A stretch of 64,000 nucleotides of DNA. Origin: Microlunatus elymi. Lineage in GTDB: Bacteria > Actinomycetota > Actinomycetes > Propionibacteriales > Propionibacteriaceae. The notes below the pieces were generated by a model that worked only from the letters and a program-made list of their open reading frames with translations, was not told the DNA's origin and did not search any database. The position numbers were made by a program, and so were the translations under genes. The stretch is taken from assembly GCF_007362775.1 (NCBI RefSeq), contig NZ_CP041692.1, positions 2,542,001-2,606,000 of the forward strand, written 5' to 3'. Within the stretch, counting starts at the first letter, position 1, and each line of letters starts with the position of its first letter. Below are positions 43,662 through 52,301 of the stretch, in pieces.

Positions 43662-44995
43662 CGGTTCTCCTGCCGGTAGATGAGGGTGGCGCGCCGATCG
43701 GCGGTGAACCAGTCGGCGATCGCCGCGGACACCTGCTCCCCGTCGACGGCCTCGATCTCGGCAAACCTGGTGTTGATCAGGCCGGGATCGTCATGCAGGG
43801 TGGCGAATCCGCTGAGTTGATCTGCCCGCGAATCCACCCGCGCCAGTTCGTGCATCCAGTGCCGTTCGAACTGGGCCTTGGCCCGCTCCAGCTCAGCCTC
43901 GGTCGGCGGTTCACTCGCCAGCCGATCGATCTCGGTCACCAAGGCCTCCTCCAACTGCTCGGGGGAGACGCCGCTGCGAGCCCTACCGCCGACCATGCCC
44001 AGCGAGGTGCCGCCGATCAGCGCCATCGGACTGGCGAAGGCGGACTCGGCGATCTCCCGGCCGCGGACCAGGTTCTTGATCAACCGTGAGCTCTGACCCT
44101 GGCCGAGCACCCCGAAAGCAAGATCAAGAGCGTCGTAGCCGGGAGCTCGGTCGGCCGGCAGTCGCCAGCTCAGATAGACCGCGTCGGCCGGTACGTCGGC
44201 GATCTTCTCGCGTCGCGGAAGTCCATCGGGATCGTCCGCCGCCAGCGGCGGCAGCGGCTCGGTGATCAACTTCTGCGGTCGCTCACCGGCCGGGACGGGG
44301 GAGAAGTACTGCTCTGCCTTGGCAAACGCGGTGTCCGCGTCGACATCGCCGACGATCGACAACACCGCGTTGTTCGGCATGTAGAAACGGCGGAAGAAGT
44401 CGCGCGCGTCGGCAACCTCGGCCGCGTTCAGGTCGTCCATCGAGCCGATCACCGTGTGGCTGTAGGGATGTCCCTGCGGGAAGACCTGGCCGATGATCAA
44501 CTCGATCACGTCGCCGTACGGAACGTTGTCGTAGCGCTGCCGCTTCTCCTCCTTGACCACCTCGCGCTGGTTCTCGAAGTTGTCCTGCGTCAGAGCGGTC
44601 TGCAGGGTGCCCATCCGGTCGGCTTCCAGCCACAGAGCAAGATCAAGTCCGCCGGCCGGCAACGCCTCGAAGTAGTTGGTCCGGTCGAACCAGGTGGTCG
44701 CGTTGACCGACGCGCCGGCCGGTTGCAGCAGACCGAAGTGCTCGGCGCTGGCGACGTTGGCCGAGCCCTGGAACATCAGATGTTCGAACAGGTGGGCGAA
44801 GCCGGTCCGTCCCGGCTCCTCGTGCCGCGACCCGACGTCGTACCAGAGATTCACCGCCACCGAACCGCCGGCATGATCGGGACTGGCGATCACCCGCAGC
44901 CCGTTGTCCAGGACCCGTTCGACAACCGGATAGCCCAGTCGCAGCGAACCGGGTGGCACCGACGGGGCGGCTTGCGGCGAAGTCATGCCGCCCAT
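43658..44995 (-). CDS. M16-family zinc peptidase, active partner
   Basis: About 445 residues, with the inverted zinc motif HLFEHLMF (HxxEH) and the downstream glutamate region ENQREVVKEEKRQRYD. The C-terminal half has YLSWRLPADRAPGYDALDLA. It would cleave small peptides together with the downstream inactive subunit. Start is ATG 44995 or 44986; neither has a good ribosome binding site and the mug stop lies only about 9 nt upstream, so coupling to mug is likely. Confidence 0.9.
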   Translation of the reverse strand: MGGMTSPQAAPSVPPGSLRLGYPVVERVLDNGLRVIASPDHAGGSVAVNLWYDVGSRHEEPGRTGFAHLFEHLMFQGSANVASAEHFGLLQPAGASVNATTWFDRTNYFEALPAGGLDLALWLEADRMGTLQTALTQDNFENQREVVKEEKRQRYDNVPYGDVIELIIGQVFPQGHPYSHTVIGSMDDLNAAEVADARDFFRRFYMPNNAVLSIVGDVDADTAFAKAEQYFSPVPAGERPQKLITEPLPPLAADDPDGLPRREKIADVPADAVYLSWRLPADRAPGYDALDLAFGVLGQGQSSRLIKNLVRGREIAESAFASPMALIGGTSLGMVGGRARSGVSPEQLEEALVTEIDRLASEPPTEAELERAKAQFERHWMHELARVDSRADQLSGFATLHDDPGLINTRFAEIEAVDGEQVSAAIADWFTADRRATLIYRQENR

Positions 44996-45004
44996 CACAG
45001 CACA

Positions 45005-45583
45005 TCAGGAATCGTGCTGGGCGAGCACTCCGGCCGCCCGGGCCGCGGCGGCGTACGCGTCCGCCAGCGAGGCGATGGTCTCGTGCGCATTCAGGCCGGA
45101 CGGATTGGGCACCACCCACAGCTCGGCGCCGGACAGGTCTTCCGGCTGTCGACCGACCCGCGCCGTACGCCGGCCGAAGGCGGTCCGGTACGCGGTGATG
45201 CCGGCCAGCGCCACCACCCGGGGCCGGTGCTCGGCGACGAACTCGGTCAGCCGCAGCGCACCGAGCCGCAACTCGTCCGGGCTCAGCTCGTCGGCGCGAG
45301 CCGTCGCGCGGGCCACCAGATTGGTGTTGCCGATGCCGCGGCCGATCAGATACTCCCGGTCCTCGTCGGTGAAGCCGCGGGCCTGGTCGATCGGCCGGTC
45401 GATGATGCCGGCCTTCAGCAGCGCCGGATAGAAGCGGTTGCCGGGATGGGCGAAGTGGGTCTGGGTGGCGGTAGTCCACAACCCCGGGTTGATGCCGACG
45501 AAGAGCAGCTTCAGCCCGGGTCCGACCAGATCGGGGACGACATGATCACGAAAGCTCTCCAGTTCCGCCCGAGTGAATCCCAT
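45005..45583 (-). CDS. mug: G/U mismatch-specific DNA glycosylase Mug
   Basis: A 192-residue uracil-DNA glycosylase of the TDG/Mug family. Motif A is GINPGLWTTATQTHFAHPGN, with Asn as catalytic residue, and the wedge/motif B is VVPNPSGLNAHET. It removes uracil or ethenocytosine from mismatched DNA. First gene of a minus-strand group with the M16 pair; 155 bp divergent from putA. Confidence 0.92.
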   Translation of the reverse strand: MGFTRAELESFRDHVVPDLVGPGLKLLFVGINPGLWTTATQTHFAHPGNRFYPALLKAGIIDRPIDQARGFTDEDREYLIGRGIGNTNLVARATARADELSPDELRLGALRLTEFVAEHRPRVVALAGITAYRTAFGRRTARVGRQPEDLSGAELWVVPNPSGLNAHETIASLADAYAAAARAAGVLAQHDS

Positions 45584-45738
45584 GAGGGTTGACCTTAGGA
45601 CCGGCGGATTCTGGGGCAGCGGGCCGCCCGGGCTACCGTTCGGCTTCCGGCGTAAGTTGAAGTCGGCGGCCGACCTTGCGGCAAAGTGGGCGGCGCACCG
45701 TAAGAATCACCGCAACCTTTCTGGAGTACGAAGACCCG

Positions 45739-48700
45739 ATGACCGCGCCCGAACGATCCGTCACCGCCGACGACGCCCTGCTGAACGATGTCGTCACCCT
45801 GGTCCGCCGGTGGCTGGACGAGGCCCGGGAGATTCCGCGGGACGCCGGCGGCAAGCGGCTGGCCAACCTGCTGCAGCATCCGGCCGGACTGGACTTCACC
45901 CTCGGCTTCGTCGACGGGGTGATCCGCCCGGAGGACCCGGTCGCCGCCGCGGCCGAGCTGGCGGTGTTGTCGCAGCAGATGCCGGCCTCGTTCCCGGTCT
46001 GGATGCGGGGCGGCGTGTGGCTCGGTGCCAGAGCCGGGAAAGTCCTTCCCCGGTTGGTGATTCCGGTGGTCCGCCGGGTGCTGCGCTCGCTGGTCCGGCA
46101 CCTGATCATCGACGCCACCGATCTCCGACTCGGCCCGGCGATCAAGCGGCTGCGCGCCGACGGCACCCGGCTCAACCTCAACCTGCTCGGTGAGGCGGTG
46201 CACGGACCCGGTGAGGCCGACCGCCGGCTGCGGGGCACCACCGAGTTGCTGGCCCGTCCCGACGTCGACTACGTGTCGATCAAGGTGTCCTCGGCGGTGC
46301 CGCCGCACGCACCCTGGGCATTCGACGCTGCGGTGGACGACGTGGTGGAGCGGCTGACCCCGCTCTACCAGCTGGCCGCACGGTCGGCGACGCCGAAGTT
46401 CATCAACCTGGACATGGAGGAGTATCACGATCTCGACCTGACCATCGCGGTGTTCACCCGGCTGTTGAACCAGCCGCAGCTGCGCGGGCTGCAGGCCGGC
46501 ATCGTGCTGCAGGCCTACCTGCCGGACGCGCTCGGCGCCATGATCAAGTTGCAGGATTGGGCCCGGACACGACGCGCTGCCGGCGGGGCGCCGATCAAGG
46601 TCCGACTGGTCAAGGGTGCCAACCTGCCGATGGAGCGGGTCGACGCGTCGGTGCATGGCTGGCCGCTGGCGACCTGGGGCAGCAAGCAGGAGACCGACAC
46701 CAACTACAAGCGGGTGTTGAACTGGGCGATGCAGCCGGACCGGCTGGCCAACGTACGACTCGGGGTGGCCGGGCACAACCTGTTCGACATCGCGTACGCC
46801 TGGACGCTGGCCGGGCAGCGCGGAGGCAGGGGCGACGTCGAGTTCGAGATGTTGCTCGGGATGGCGCCGGAGCAGGCCAAGATCGTCAAACGGGAGGTCG
46901 GCGGCCTGCTGCTCTACACCCCGGTCGTTCGGCCGCGCGAGTTCGACACCGCGATCGCCTACCTGGTCCGACGGCTCGAGGAGGGCGCCAGCCAGCAGAA
47001 CTTCATGTCGGCCGCCTTCGACCTCGGCAGCGACGAGGCCCTGTTCGAACGTGAACGGCAGCGCTTCGCCGCCTCGCTGGAAGATCTCGACGACGAGGTG
47101 CCGACCCCGCATCGGATCCAGGACCGCAACCAGCCGGTGCCCGAAGCGGCGGCGGTCCCGGTCGACGGCGGCTTCACCAACACCGCCGACAGCGATCCGT
47201 CGCTGGCGGCCAACCGGGACTGGGCGACCAAGATCACCGCGCGGATGCCGGAGTGCGCGTTGGGCGCGGAGCTGTTGCGGCAGTCGACGGTCGAGTCGGC
47301 CGATCGACTGGACACGGTGCTGTCGGCCGGCTGCGCGGCGCAACGGGAATGGGCCGCGTTGGGAGGTGCCGGCCGGGCGGCCGTGCTGAGGATCGTGGCA
47401 CGCGAACTCGAACGGTCACGTGCCGACCTGCTGCAGGTGATGGGCTCGGAGTGCGGCAAGACCCTCGATCAGAGCGATCCCGAGGTGTCGGAGGCGATCG
47501 ACTTCGCCAACTGGTACGCCGCGCACGCACTGGAGCTCGATGATCTTGACGGTGCGGTTGCGGTGCCACGCCGGTTGACGGTGGTGGCACCGCCATGGAA
47601 CTTCCCGGTCGCCATCCCGACCGGTTCGGTGCTGGCCGCGCTCGCATCCGGATCGTCGGTGGTGATCAAGCCGGCGCCGGAGGCTTCCCGCTGCGCCGCG
47701 GTGATGGTGCAGGCGCTGTGGCGGGCCGGCGTGCCCCGAGACGTCCTGCAACTGGTGCAGCTGGACGAAGGTTCGCTCGGGCAGCGACTGATCGCCGATC
47801 CGCGGGTCGACCAGGTGATCCTGACCGGCGGGTACGAGACCGCTGAGCTGTTCGGTTCCTTCCGGCCGGGCCTGCGGCTGTTCGCCGAGACAAGCGGCAA
47901 GAACGCGATGGTGGTGACGCCGAGCGCCGATTTCGACTTGGCCGCCCGCGACCTGGTCTACTCCGCGTTCGGCCATGCCGGGCAGAAGTGCTCAGCGGCC
48001 TCGCTGGCGATCCTGGTCGGTTCGGTGGCCGAGTCCCGACGCTTCCGCAGCCAGCTGCTGGACGCCGCCCGGGCGCTCACCGTCGGCGACCCCGCGGACC
48101 TGCGGACGCGAATGGGTCCGTTGATCACGCCGGCCTCGGGCAAGTTGCTGCACGCGCTGACCACCCAGGACGACGGGGAAAGCTGGCTGCTGCGGCCCGA
48201 ACGGCTGGACGAGTCCGGTCGGTTGTGGACGCCGGGCATCAAGACCGGTGTACGCCGCCGCTCGCCGTTCCACCTGACCGAGTACTTCGGGCCGGTGCTT
48301 GGGATCATGACCGCGGACTCGATGGCCGAGGCGCTGGAGATCCAGAACGAGGTCGCCTACGGGCTGACCGCCGGACTGCACTCACTCGATCACGCCGAGA
48401 TCGCCGAGTGGATCGACGGCGTCCAGGCCGGCAACCTGTACGTGAACCGGCACACGACCGGCGCTCTGGTCGGCCGCCAACCCTTCGGTGGCTGGAAGCG
48501 GTCGGCGGTCGGGGCGGGCACCAAAGCCGGCGGTCCCAGCTATCTGATCGGCCTGACCGGTTGGGCGCCGCGTCCGGCAGCCGAGTCGGGCCAGCAGCCC
48601 ACCGGAGTGATCGGCCGGCTGATCGACTCGGCCCAGATCGTGACCGATCCGGCCGAGCAGGAGTCGCTGCGGCGCGCGGTCGGCAGTGACGCAGCCGCCT

Positions 48701-49197
48701 GGGATGCCTACTACGCCCACCCGGTCGAACTGGCCAGGTTGGAGAGTGAACGCAACGTGCTGCGGCACGTGCCGGTGCCGGTGACGATCCGGCTGGCCGA
48801 GGACGGCTCGATCGCCGACCTGGTACGGGTCGCTGCCGCCGGTCTGCGAGCCGGGTCCCGGCTGGCGATCTCGGTCCCGGGGGCGGTTCCGGCGTCGATC
48901 GCGGATGCGCTGCGCAACGTCGGCTGCGAGCTCACCCTCGAGTCGGACCAGGAGTGGTGCCGACGGTTGGCGACTCGACCGCCGGCACGGATCCGGTTGG
49001 TCGGCGGCGACGTACACGCCGTCAGCGAGGCGCTCGGCGGTCGTGGCGACGTCGCGATCTGGGACGGACCGGTGACCGAGTCCGGCCGGCTGGAGTTGCT
49101 GGGTTTCCTGCACGAGCAATCGATCAGCATCACCGAACACCGCTTCGGCAACCCGACCAGTCTGTCGGCCGGCCTGGTCGAACCGGCGGGGACGTGA
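45739..49197 (+). CDS. putA: bifunctional proline dehydrogenase / P5C dehydrogenase PutA
   Basis: An 1152-residue enzyme converting proline to glutamate via pyrroline-5-carboxylate. The first ~470 residues are the FAD-dependent proline dehydrogenase barrel (e.g. RLVKGANLPMERVDASVHGW). From about 530 to 980 is an aldehyde dehydrogenase with Glu717 (FAETSGKNAM) and nucleophile Cys751 (GHAGQKCSAAS). A ~170-residue C-terminal extension follows. No N-terminal DNA-binding domain is present. ATG 45739 is the first start after the divergent gap. Its TGA directly abuts the reversed stop of the methyltransferase gene, forming TGATCA. Confidence 0.93.
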   Translation: MTAPERSVTADDALLNDVVTLVRRWLDEAREIPRDAGGKRLANLLQHPAGLDFTLGFVDGVIRPEDPVAAAAELAVLSQQMPASFPVWMRGGVWLGARAGKVLPRLVIPVVRRVLRSLVRHLIIDATDLRLGPAIKRLRADGTRLNLNLLGEAVHGPGEADRRLRGTTELLARPDVDYVSIKVSSAVPPHAPWAFDAAVDDVVERLTPLYQLAARSATPKFINLDMEEYHDLDLTIAVFTRLLNQPQLRGLQAGIVLQAYLPDALGAMIKLQDWARTRRAAGGAPIKVRLVKGANLPMERVDASVHGWPLATWGSKQETDTNYKRVLNWAMQPDRLANVRLGVAGHNLFDIAYAWTLAGQRGGRGDVEFEMLLGMAPEQAKIVKREVGGLLLYTPVVRPREFDTAIAYLVRRLEEGASQQNFMSAAFDLGSDEALFERERQRFAASLEDLDDEVPTPHRIQDRNQPVPEAAAVPVDGGFTNTADSDPSLAANRDWATKITARMPECALGAELLRQSTVESADRLDTVLSAGCAAQREWAALGGAGRAAVLRIVARELERSRADLLQVMGSECGKTLDQSDPEVSEAIDFANWYAAHALELDDLDGAVAVPRRLTVVAPPWNFPVAIPTGSVLAALASGSSVVIKPAPEASRCAAVMVQALWRAGVPRDVLQLVQLDEGSLGQRLIADPRVDQVILTGGYETAELFGSFRPGLRLFAETSGKNAMVVTPSADFDLAARDLVYSAFGHAGQKCSAASLAILVGSVAESRRFRSQLLDAARALTVGDPADLRTRMGPLITPASGKLLHALTTQDDGESWLLRPERLDESGRLWTPGIKTGVRRRSPFHLTEYFGPVLGIMTADSMAEALEIQNEVAYGLTAGLHSLDHAEIAEWIDGVQAGNLYVNRHTTGALVGRQPFGGWKRSAVGAGTKAGGPSYLIGLTGWAPRPAAESGQQPTGVIGRLIDSAQIVTDPAEQESLRRAVGSDAAAWDAYYAHPVELARLESERNVLRHVPVPVTIRLAEDGSIADLVRVAAAGLRAGSRLAISVPGAVPASIADALRNVGCELTLESDQEWCRRLATRPPARIRLVGGDVHAVSEALGGRGDVAIWDGPVTESGRLELLGFLHEQSISITEHRFGNPTSLSAGLVEPAGT

Positions 49198-49881
49198 TCA
49201 TGGGCGGTGGCATTCGATCGCGAGGATCTGCGGGAGGTCGGTCGGCGGCTCGTCGAAGTGGTCAAGGATGAAACCGGCGGCGAGGATCGAGTTCAGGTAG
49301 CTGGACAGCATCCGGTGATTCGCGCCGACGTGGCCTCGTACGCCGGACTCGTTGGTGCTCCACCAGCCTTCGGCGGCGTAGCCGCGATCGGGCGGCCAAC
49401 TGGACAGGTTGGTGGGATCGCCCGGGTCGCCGGGGAAGCACGGGTGCAGCAGGGTGATCAGGAACCAACCGCCCGGCTTGATCACCGTCGCCGCAGTGCA
49501 CAGCGCGGCATCAAGATCATCGATGTCCATCAGGGCCATGTTGCAGACGACGCCGTCGAACGGTTCGCCCTCCCACCAGGTGGTGTCGGTCGCGTCGCCG
49601 CGGAGGTAGTTGATCTTGGTCGGTCGTTCCTGATCGAGCCGGATCGCCTGCCGGACAAAGGATTCTGACAGTTCGACACCGGTGACCTCGGCCCCCTGAT
49701 CGGCCATGATCCGGCTCAGCTGGCCCCAGCCGCAAGCAAGATCAAGTACCCGCCGGCCCGCCAGCTCCGGCGGCAGATACGCCGCCGCCGTGGAACGCCA
49801 GTCCTTGGTGTACTGCAGGTACCAGTCGGCATGGGACTCGTAGCGCGAATGCGTGGTTGGCTTCGACGTCGTCGGCTGCAT
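49198..49881 (-). CDS. class I SAM-dependent methyltransferase
   Basis: A 227-residue Rossmann methyltransferase with motif I VLDLACGWGQLSRIMADQGA, acidic ribose-binding Glu in VTGVELSES, motif II region FDGVVCNMALMDIDDLD, and GGWFLITLLHPCFPGD. ATG 49881 (MQPTTSKPTT) is preferred over a further-upstream frame with no start signal. Substrate unknown; it converges with putA with no base between the stops. Confidence 0.85.
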   Translation of the reverse strand: MQPTTSKPTTHSRYESHADWYLQYTKDWRSTAAAYLPPELAGRRVLDLACGWGQLSRIMADQGAEVTGVELSESFVRQAIRLDQERPTKINYLRGDATDTTWWEGEPFDGVVCNMALMDIDDLDAALCTAATVIKPGGWFLITLLHPCFPGDPGDPTNLSSWPPDRGYAAEGWWSTNESGVRGHVGANHRMLSSYLNSILAAGFILDHFDEPPTDLPQILAIECHRP

Positions 49882-50126
49882 GATCACCAGACTGGTGAAC
49901 CGTCCCGCTCGATTCAACCCGTTTGGAGCCGAGGAACCCCTCACGCGCACCCACGGCGCAGCCGCGCAAGTACGAACCTACGCGGGAGCGCCGCAGATGC
50001 GCGGGAATCGACGGTGCGGGAGGACCTATCCGTTGGCGCGACTCTTCCGACGCTCCAGTCACCCTGTTCGGGCGAAGAGGGCGCGAGTCGGCGGCCGTAG
50101 CGTGGCAGCCGACGAGAGGAGAAATC

Positions 50127-50747
50127 GTGGGACTTTTAGGGAGACGTGCGGCCGCGCCGGGGCCGCGGCGACGTCCGCTGGCGGCTGCGGCCGCGACCGG
50201 TGCCGTAGTCGGGGTGGCCGGTGCGCGCGGCGCCGCCGCGCGGCAGGCGGTGGCCGGCGGATCGCGCTACCAGATGCGGCAGCGGATGTTCTCGATCGGC
50301 GACGACTTCGTGATCACCAACGATCAGGGGCAACCGGCGTTCAAGGTCGACGGCAAGATGCTGCGGGTCCGGTCGACACTGTTCTTCGAGGACGTGCGGG
50401 GTCGGCAGCTCTACAAGATCCAGGAGCGGATGCTGCGCGTCCGCGACACCATGAACATCGAACGGGCCGACGGCGGTGTCGCCGCGAAGGTGCACAACGC
50501 CTTGATCACGCCGCTGCGTGATCGCTGGCAGATCGACATTCCCGGCGGCCAGGACCTGTCCACCCAGGGCAACATTGTCAACCACGAATACCGGGTCCAG
50601 CAGGGTGGCGCCGTGGTGGCGACCGTGTCCAAGCGCTGGTTCCGGATCCGCGATTCGTACGGGGTCGAGGTCGCGCCGGGGCAGGATGACGCGTTGCTGC
50701 TGGCGATCACCGTGGTGATCGACATGATGGCCCACCAGGGACGATGA
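50127..50747 (+). CDS. LURP-one-related (tubby-like) family protein
   Basis: A 206-residue protein: a short basic and Ala-rich N-terminus (LAAAAATGAVVGVAGARG) and then repeated beta strands such as RQRMFSIGDDFVITNDQG, FKVDGKMLRVRSTLFFED and YKIQERMLRVRDTMNIE, ending in a hydrophobic C-terminal helix (ALLLAITVVIDMMAHQ). This beta-barrel with a buried helix is the LURP-one/phospholipid scramblase-like fold. GTG at 50127 has GAGAGGAG upstream. Ten bases separate it from the DUF6325 gene, so they are probably co-transcribed. Confidence 0.75.
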   Translation: MGLLGRRAAAPGPRRRPLAAAAATGAVVGVAGARGAAARQAVAGGSRYQMRQRMFSIGDDFVITNDQGQPAFKVDGKMLRVRSTLFFEDVRGRQLYKIQERMLRVRDTMNIERADGGVAAKVHNALITPLRDRWQIDIPGGQDLSTQGNIVNHEYRVQQGGAVVATVSKRWFRIRDSYGVEVAPGQDDALLLAITVVIDMMAHQGR

Positions 50748-50757
50748 GGGGGAGACG

Positions 50758-51558
50758 ATGAAGTTCGAAGATGTCGGACCGTTGCAGGTCCTAGTGGTCG
50801 GCTTCGACTCCGACGCCGAATTCTCCGGTGCGATCGTCGAGGAGTTGGAGCGGCTGATCACGAGCGGCACCATCCGGGTGATCGACCTCCGCTTCCTGAC
50901 CCGCGTTGACGACGACACGATCACCGAAGTTGATCTTGATTCGTTGGACGACGAGGAACGGGCCGGGTTCGGTCAGGTGATCGACTCGCTGCGTGAGATC
51001 GGCGGCCGGGAAGGCGCCCAGGTAGGCGATTCGGCGAGCTTCGGCCCGGCCGACATCGACCGGTTCGTGTCCGAGATCGAGGTCGGCCAGTCGGTCGGCA
51101 TCCTGCTATTCGAGCACACCTGGGCAACCCAGTTGAAGTCGGCCATTCGCGACGTCGGCGGCACCATGATCGCTCAGGGGTTGCTGACACCGGAGGCGGC
51201 ACTGATGGTGGGCGAGGAGGTCGCGGCCATCGCCGAGGCCGAGGCGACCATCGAGCTGGCCGCGGCGGTTTCCGGCGCCGCGATGCTGGACGCTGCCGCC
51301 GCAATTGCCGATGCCGAGGACATCAAGGCTGCGGCTGCGATCGACGCGATCCGGGCGTTGATCGCTTCCGAAGTGATCTCCGACATCGCCGCCACGGACG
51401 CGCTGGAGTCGCTGGTCGACGCCGAGTTGATCAGCGCCGAGGCGGTCAGTGCGGCCGCCGAGGAGGTGCTGGCCAAGGCCGAGGAAACAGAACAGGCACT
51501 GGACGCCCTGGCCGCAGCCGCCGAGGCGGATGCGCAGACCGAGGACGCGAAAGCCTGA
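50758..51558 (+). CDS. DUF6325-type protein with alanine-rich repeat tail
   Basis: A 266-residue protein. Residues 1-145 form an alpha-beta domain (VGPLQVLVVGFDSDAEFSGA, VGQSVGILLFEHTWA) of the DUF6325 type, possibly ferredoxin-like. The rest is almost entirely Ala/Glu/Ile/Asp, with internal repetition such as AIDAIRALIASEVISDIAA and ALESLVDAELISAEAVSAAA, likely helical hairpins as in SHOCT-like tails. No signal peptide. Function unknown; the close upstream LURP-one gene suggests a shared role at the membrane or in stress. Confidence 0.6.
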   Translation: MKFEDVGPLQVLVVGFDSDAEFSGAIVEELERLITSGTIRVIDLRFLTRVDDDTITEVDLDSLDDEERAGFGQVIDSLREIGGREGAQVGDSASFGPADIDRFVSEIEVGQSVGILLFEHTWATQLKSAIRDVGGTMIAQGLLTPEAALMVGEEVAAIAEAEATIELAAAVSGAAMLDAAAAIADAEDIKAAAAIDAIRALIASEVISDIAATDALESLVDAELISAEAVSAAAEEVLAKAEETEQALDALAAAAEADAQTEDAKA

Positions 51559-51607
51559 CGGGCGCGGCCGGCGGGCGTCGAACAAGCCTGCCGGCCAGCC
51601 ACTCGCG

Positions 51608-51639
51608 ATGCATGCATTGTGAAGGTAAAATGCCTGCAT
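51608..51639. promoter_or_regulatory. operator/promoter of the vapBC-type module
   Basis: ATGCATGCATT (51608-51618) and AATGCCTGCAT (51629-51639) form an inverted repeat with one mismatch. The -10-like TAAAAT (51626-51631) lies inside it, 6 nt before the ATG at 51638. The right arm overlaps the start codon. Binding here would block both transcription and the start of a leaderless message. Confidence 0.6.
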
Positions 51640-51877
51640 GGTGAATCTGCAGATTCGAGACGTTCCCGAAGACGTTCGCGATGCGCTGGCGGCGCGTGCT
51701 CGTGAGAATGCACAGTCGCTGAACATGTTTCTGCGGGATGTCGTCCTGCGGGAGGCGGCGTTCGCCCGGAACCGAATCCTGATCGACAAGGTGACGACTG
51801 ACCGACGATCGTCCGGTGTGACCACCGAGGATGTGATGCGCGCGCTCGACGCCGGCCGTCGACGCGACGGCGCATGA
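51638..51877 (+). CDS. FitA/VapB-like ribbon-helix-helix antitoxin
   Basis: A 79-residue protein with an N-terminal ribbon-helix-helix (MVNLQIRDVPEDVRDALAAR, then ENAQSLNMFLRDVVLRE) and a flexible C-terminal part likely to wrap the toxin. The ATG appears leaderless behind TAAAAT. It overlaps the PIN gene by 4 nt (ATGA), the usual antitoxin-first order. Confidence 0.85.
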   Translation: MVNLQIRDVPEDVRDALAARARENAQSLNMFLRDVVLREAAFARNRILIDKVTTDRRSSGVTTEDVMRALDAGRRRDGA

Positions 51878-52278
51878 TCACGCCGGACGCCGCAGCGACG
51901 GTGCTGCTTCTGCATGGTGACCCGGACGCCGATCCGAGAGCTGCGAGCGCCGTCGAGATCATGAGGGACGATCCGGCGTGGATTGTGCCTGAGCACTGGC
52001 GAATCGAAGTCTTGTCGGCGACCCGTGGTCTATTTCTTGGCGGCCAGATTGGCCTGGCAGACGCGGAGGCGACGGTGCAATGGCTACGGGACGTAACTGT
52101 AGAGACGGCTCCGACCGTTCCACACCTCCAACGGGTGTGGGAGTTGCATGCAAACCTTTCGGCGTACGACGCTGGTTATGTCGCTGTCGCTGAGCTGCAT
52201 GGCGTGACCCTGGTGACGGCTGACGTACGGATTCAGCGAGCCGGCGTGGCGCGCTGCCCGATCCGACTGGTCGGCTGA
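51874..52278 (+). CDS. VapC-type PIN-domain ribonuclease toxin
   Basis: A 134-residue PIN-domain protein. The acidic catalytic set is present: Asp in ITPDAAATVLLL, Glu in HWRIEVLSA, Asp in SAYDAGYVAVAE and Asp in LVTADVRIQ. It would cleave RNA when not bound by the upstream antitoxin. Some codons (CGT, CTA, TTT) are less biased than those of neighbours, suggesting recent acquisition. Confidence 0.85.
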   Translation: MITPDAAATVLLLHGDPDADPRAASAVEIMRDDPAWIVPEHWRIEVLSATRGLFLGGQIGLADAEATVQWLRDVTVETAPTVPHLQRVWELHANLSAYDAGYVAVAELHGVTLVTADVRIQRAGVARCPIRLVG

Positions 52279-52301
52279 TCGGTTCCTCGGCCGCCCACGC
52301 A

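Noticed and set aside
45584-45738. putA/mug divergent promoter
   Set aside because: TTGCGG and TAAGAA can be paired only with a 19-nt spacer; too weak to list as a feature.
49195-49200. TGATCA at the putA/methyltransferase junction as a regulatory site
   Set aside because: It is simply two convergent stop codons abutting, although it adds to the abundance of GATC words.
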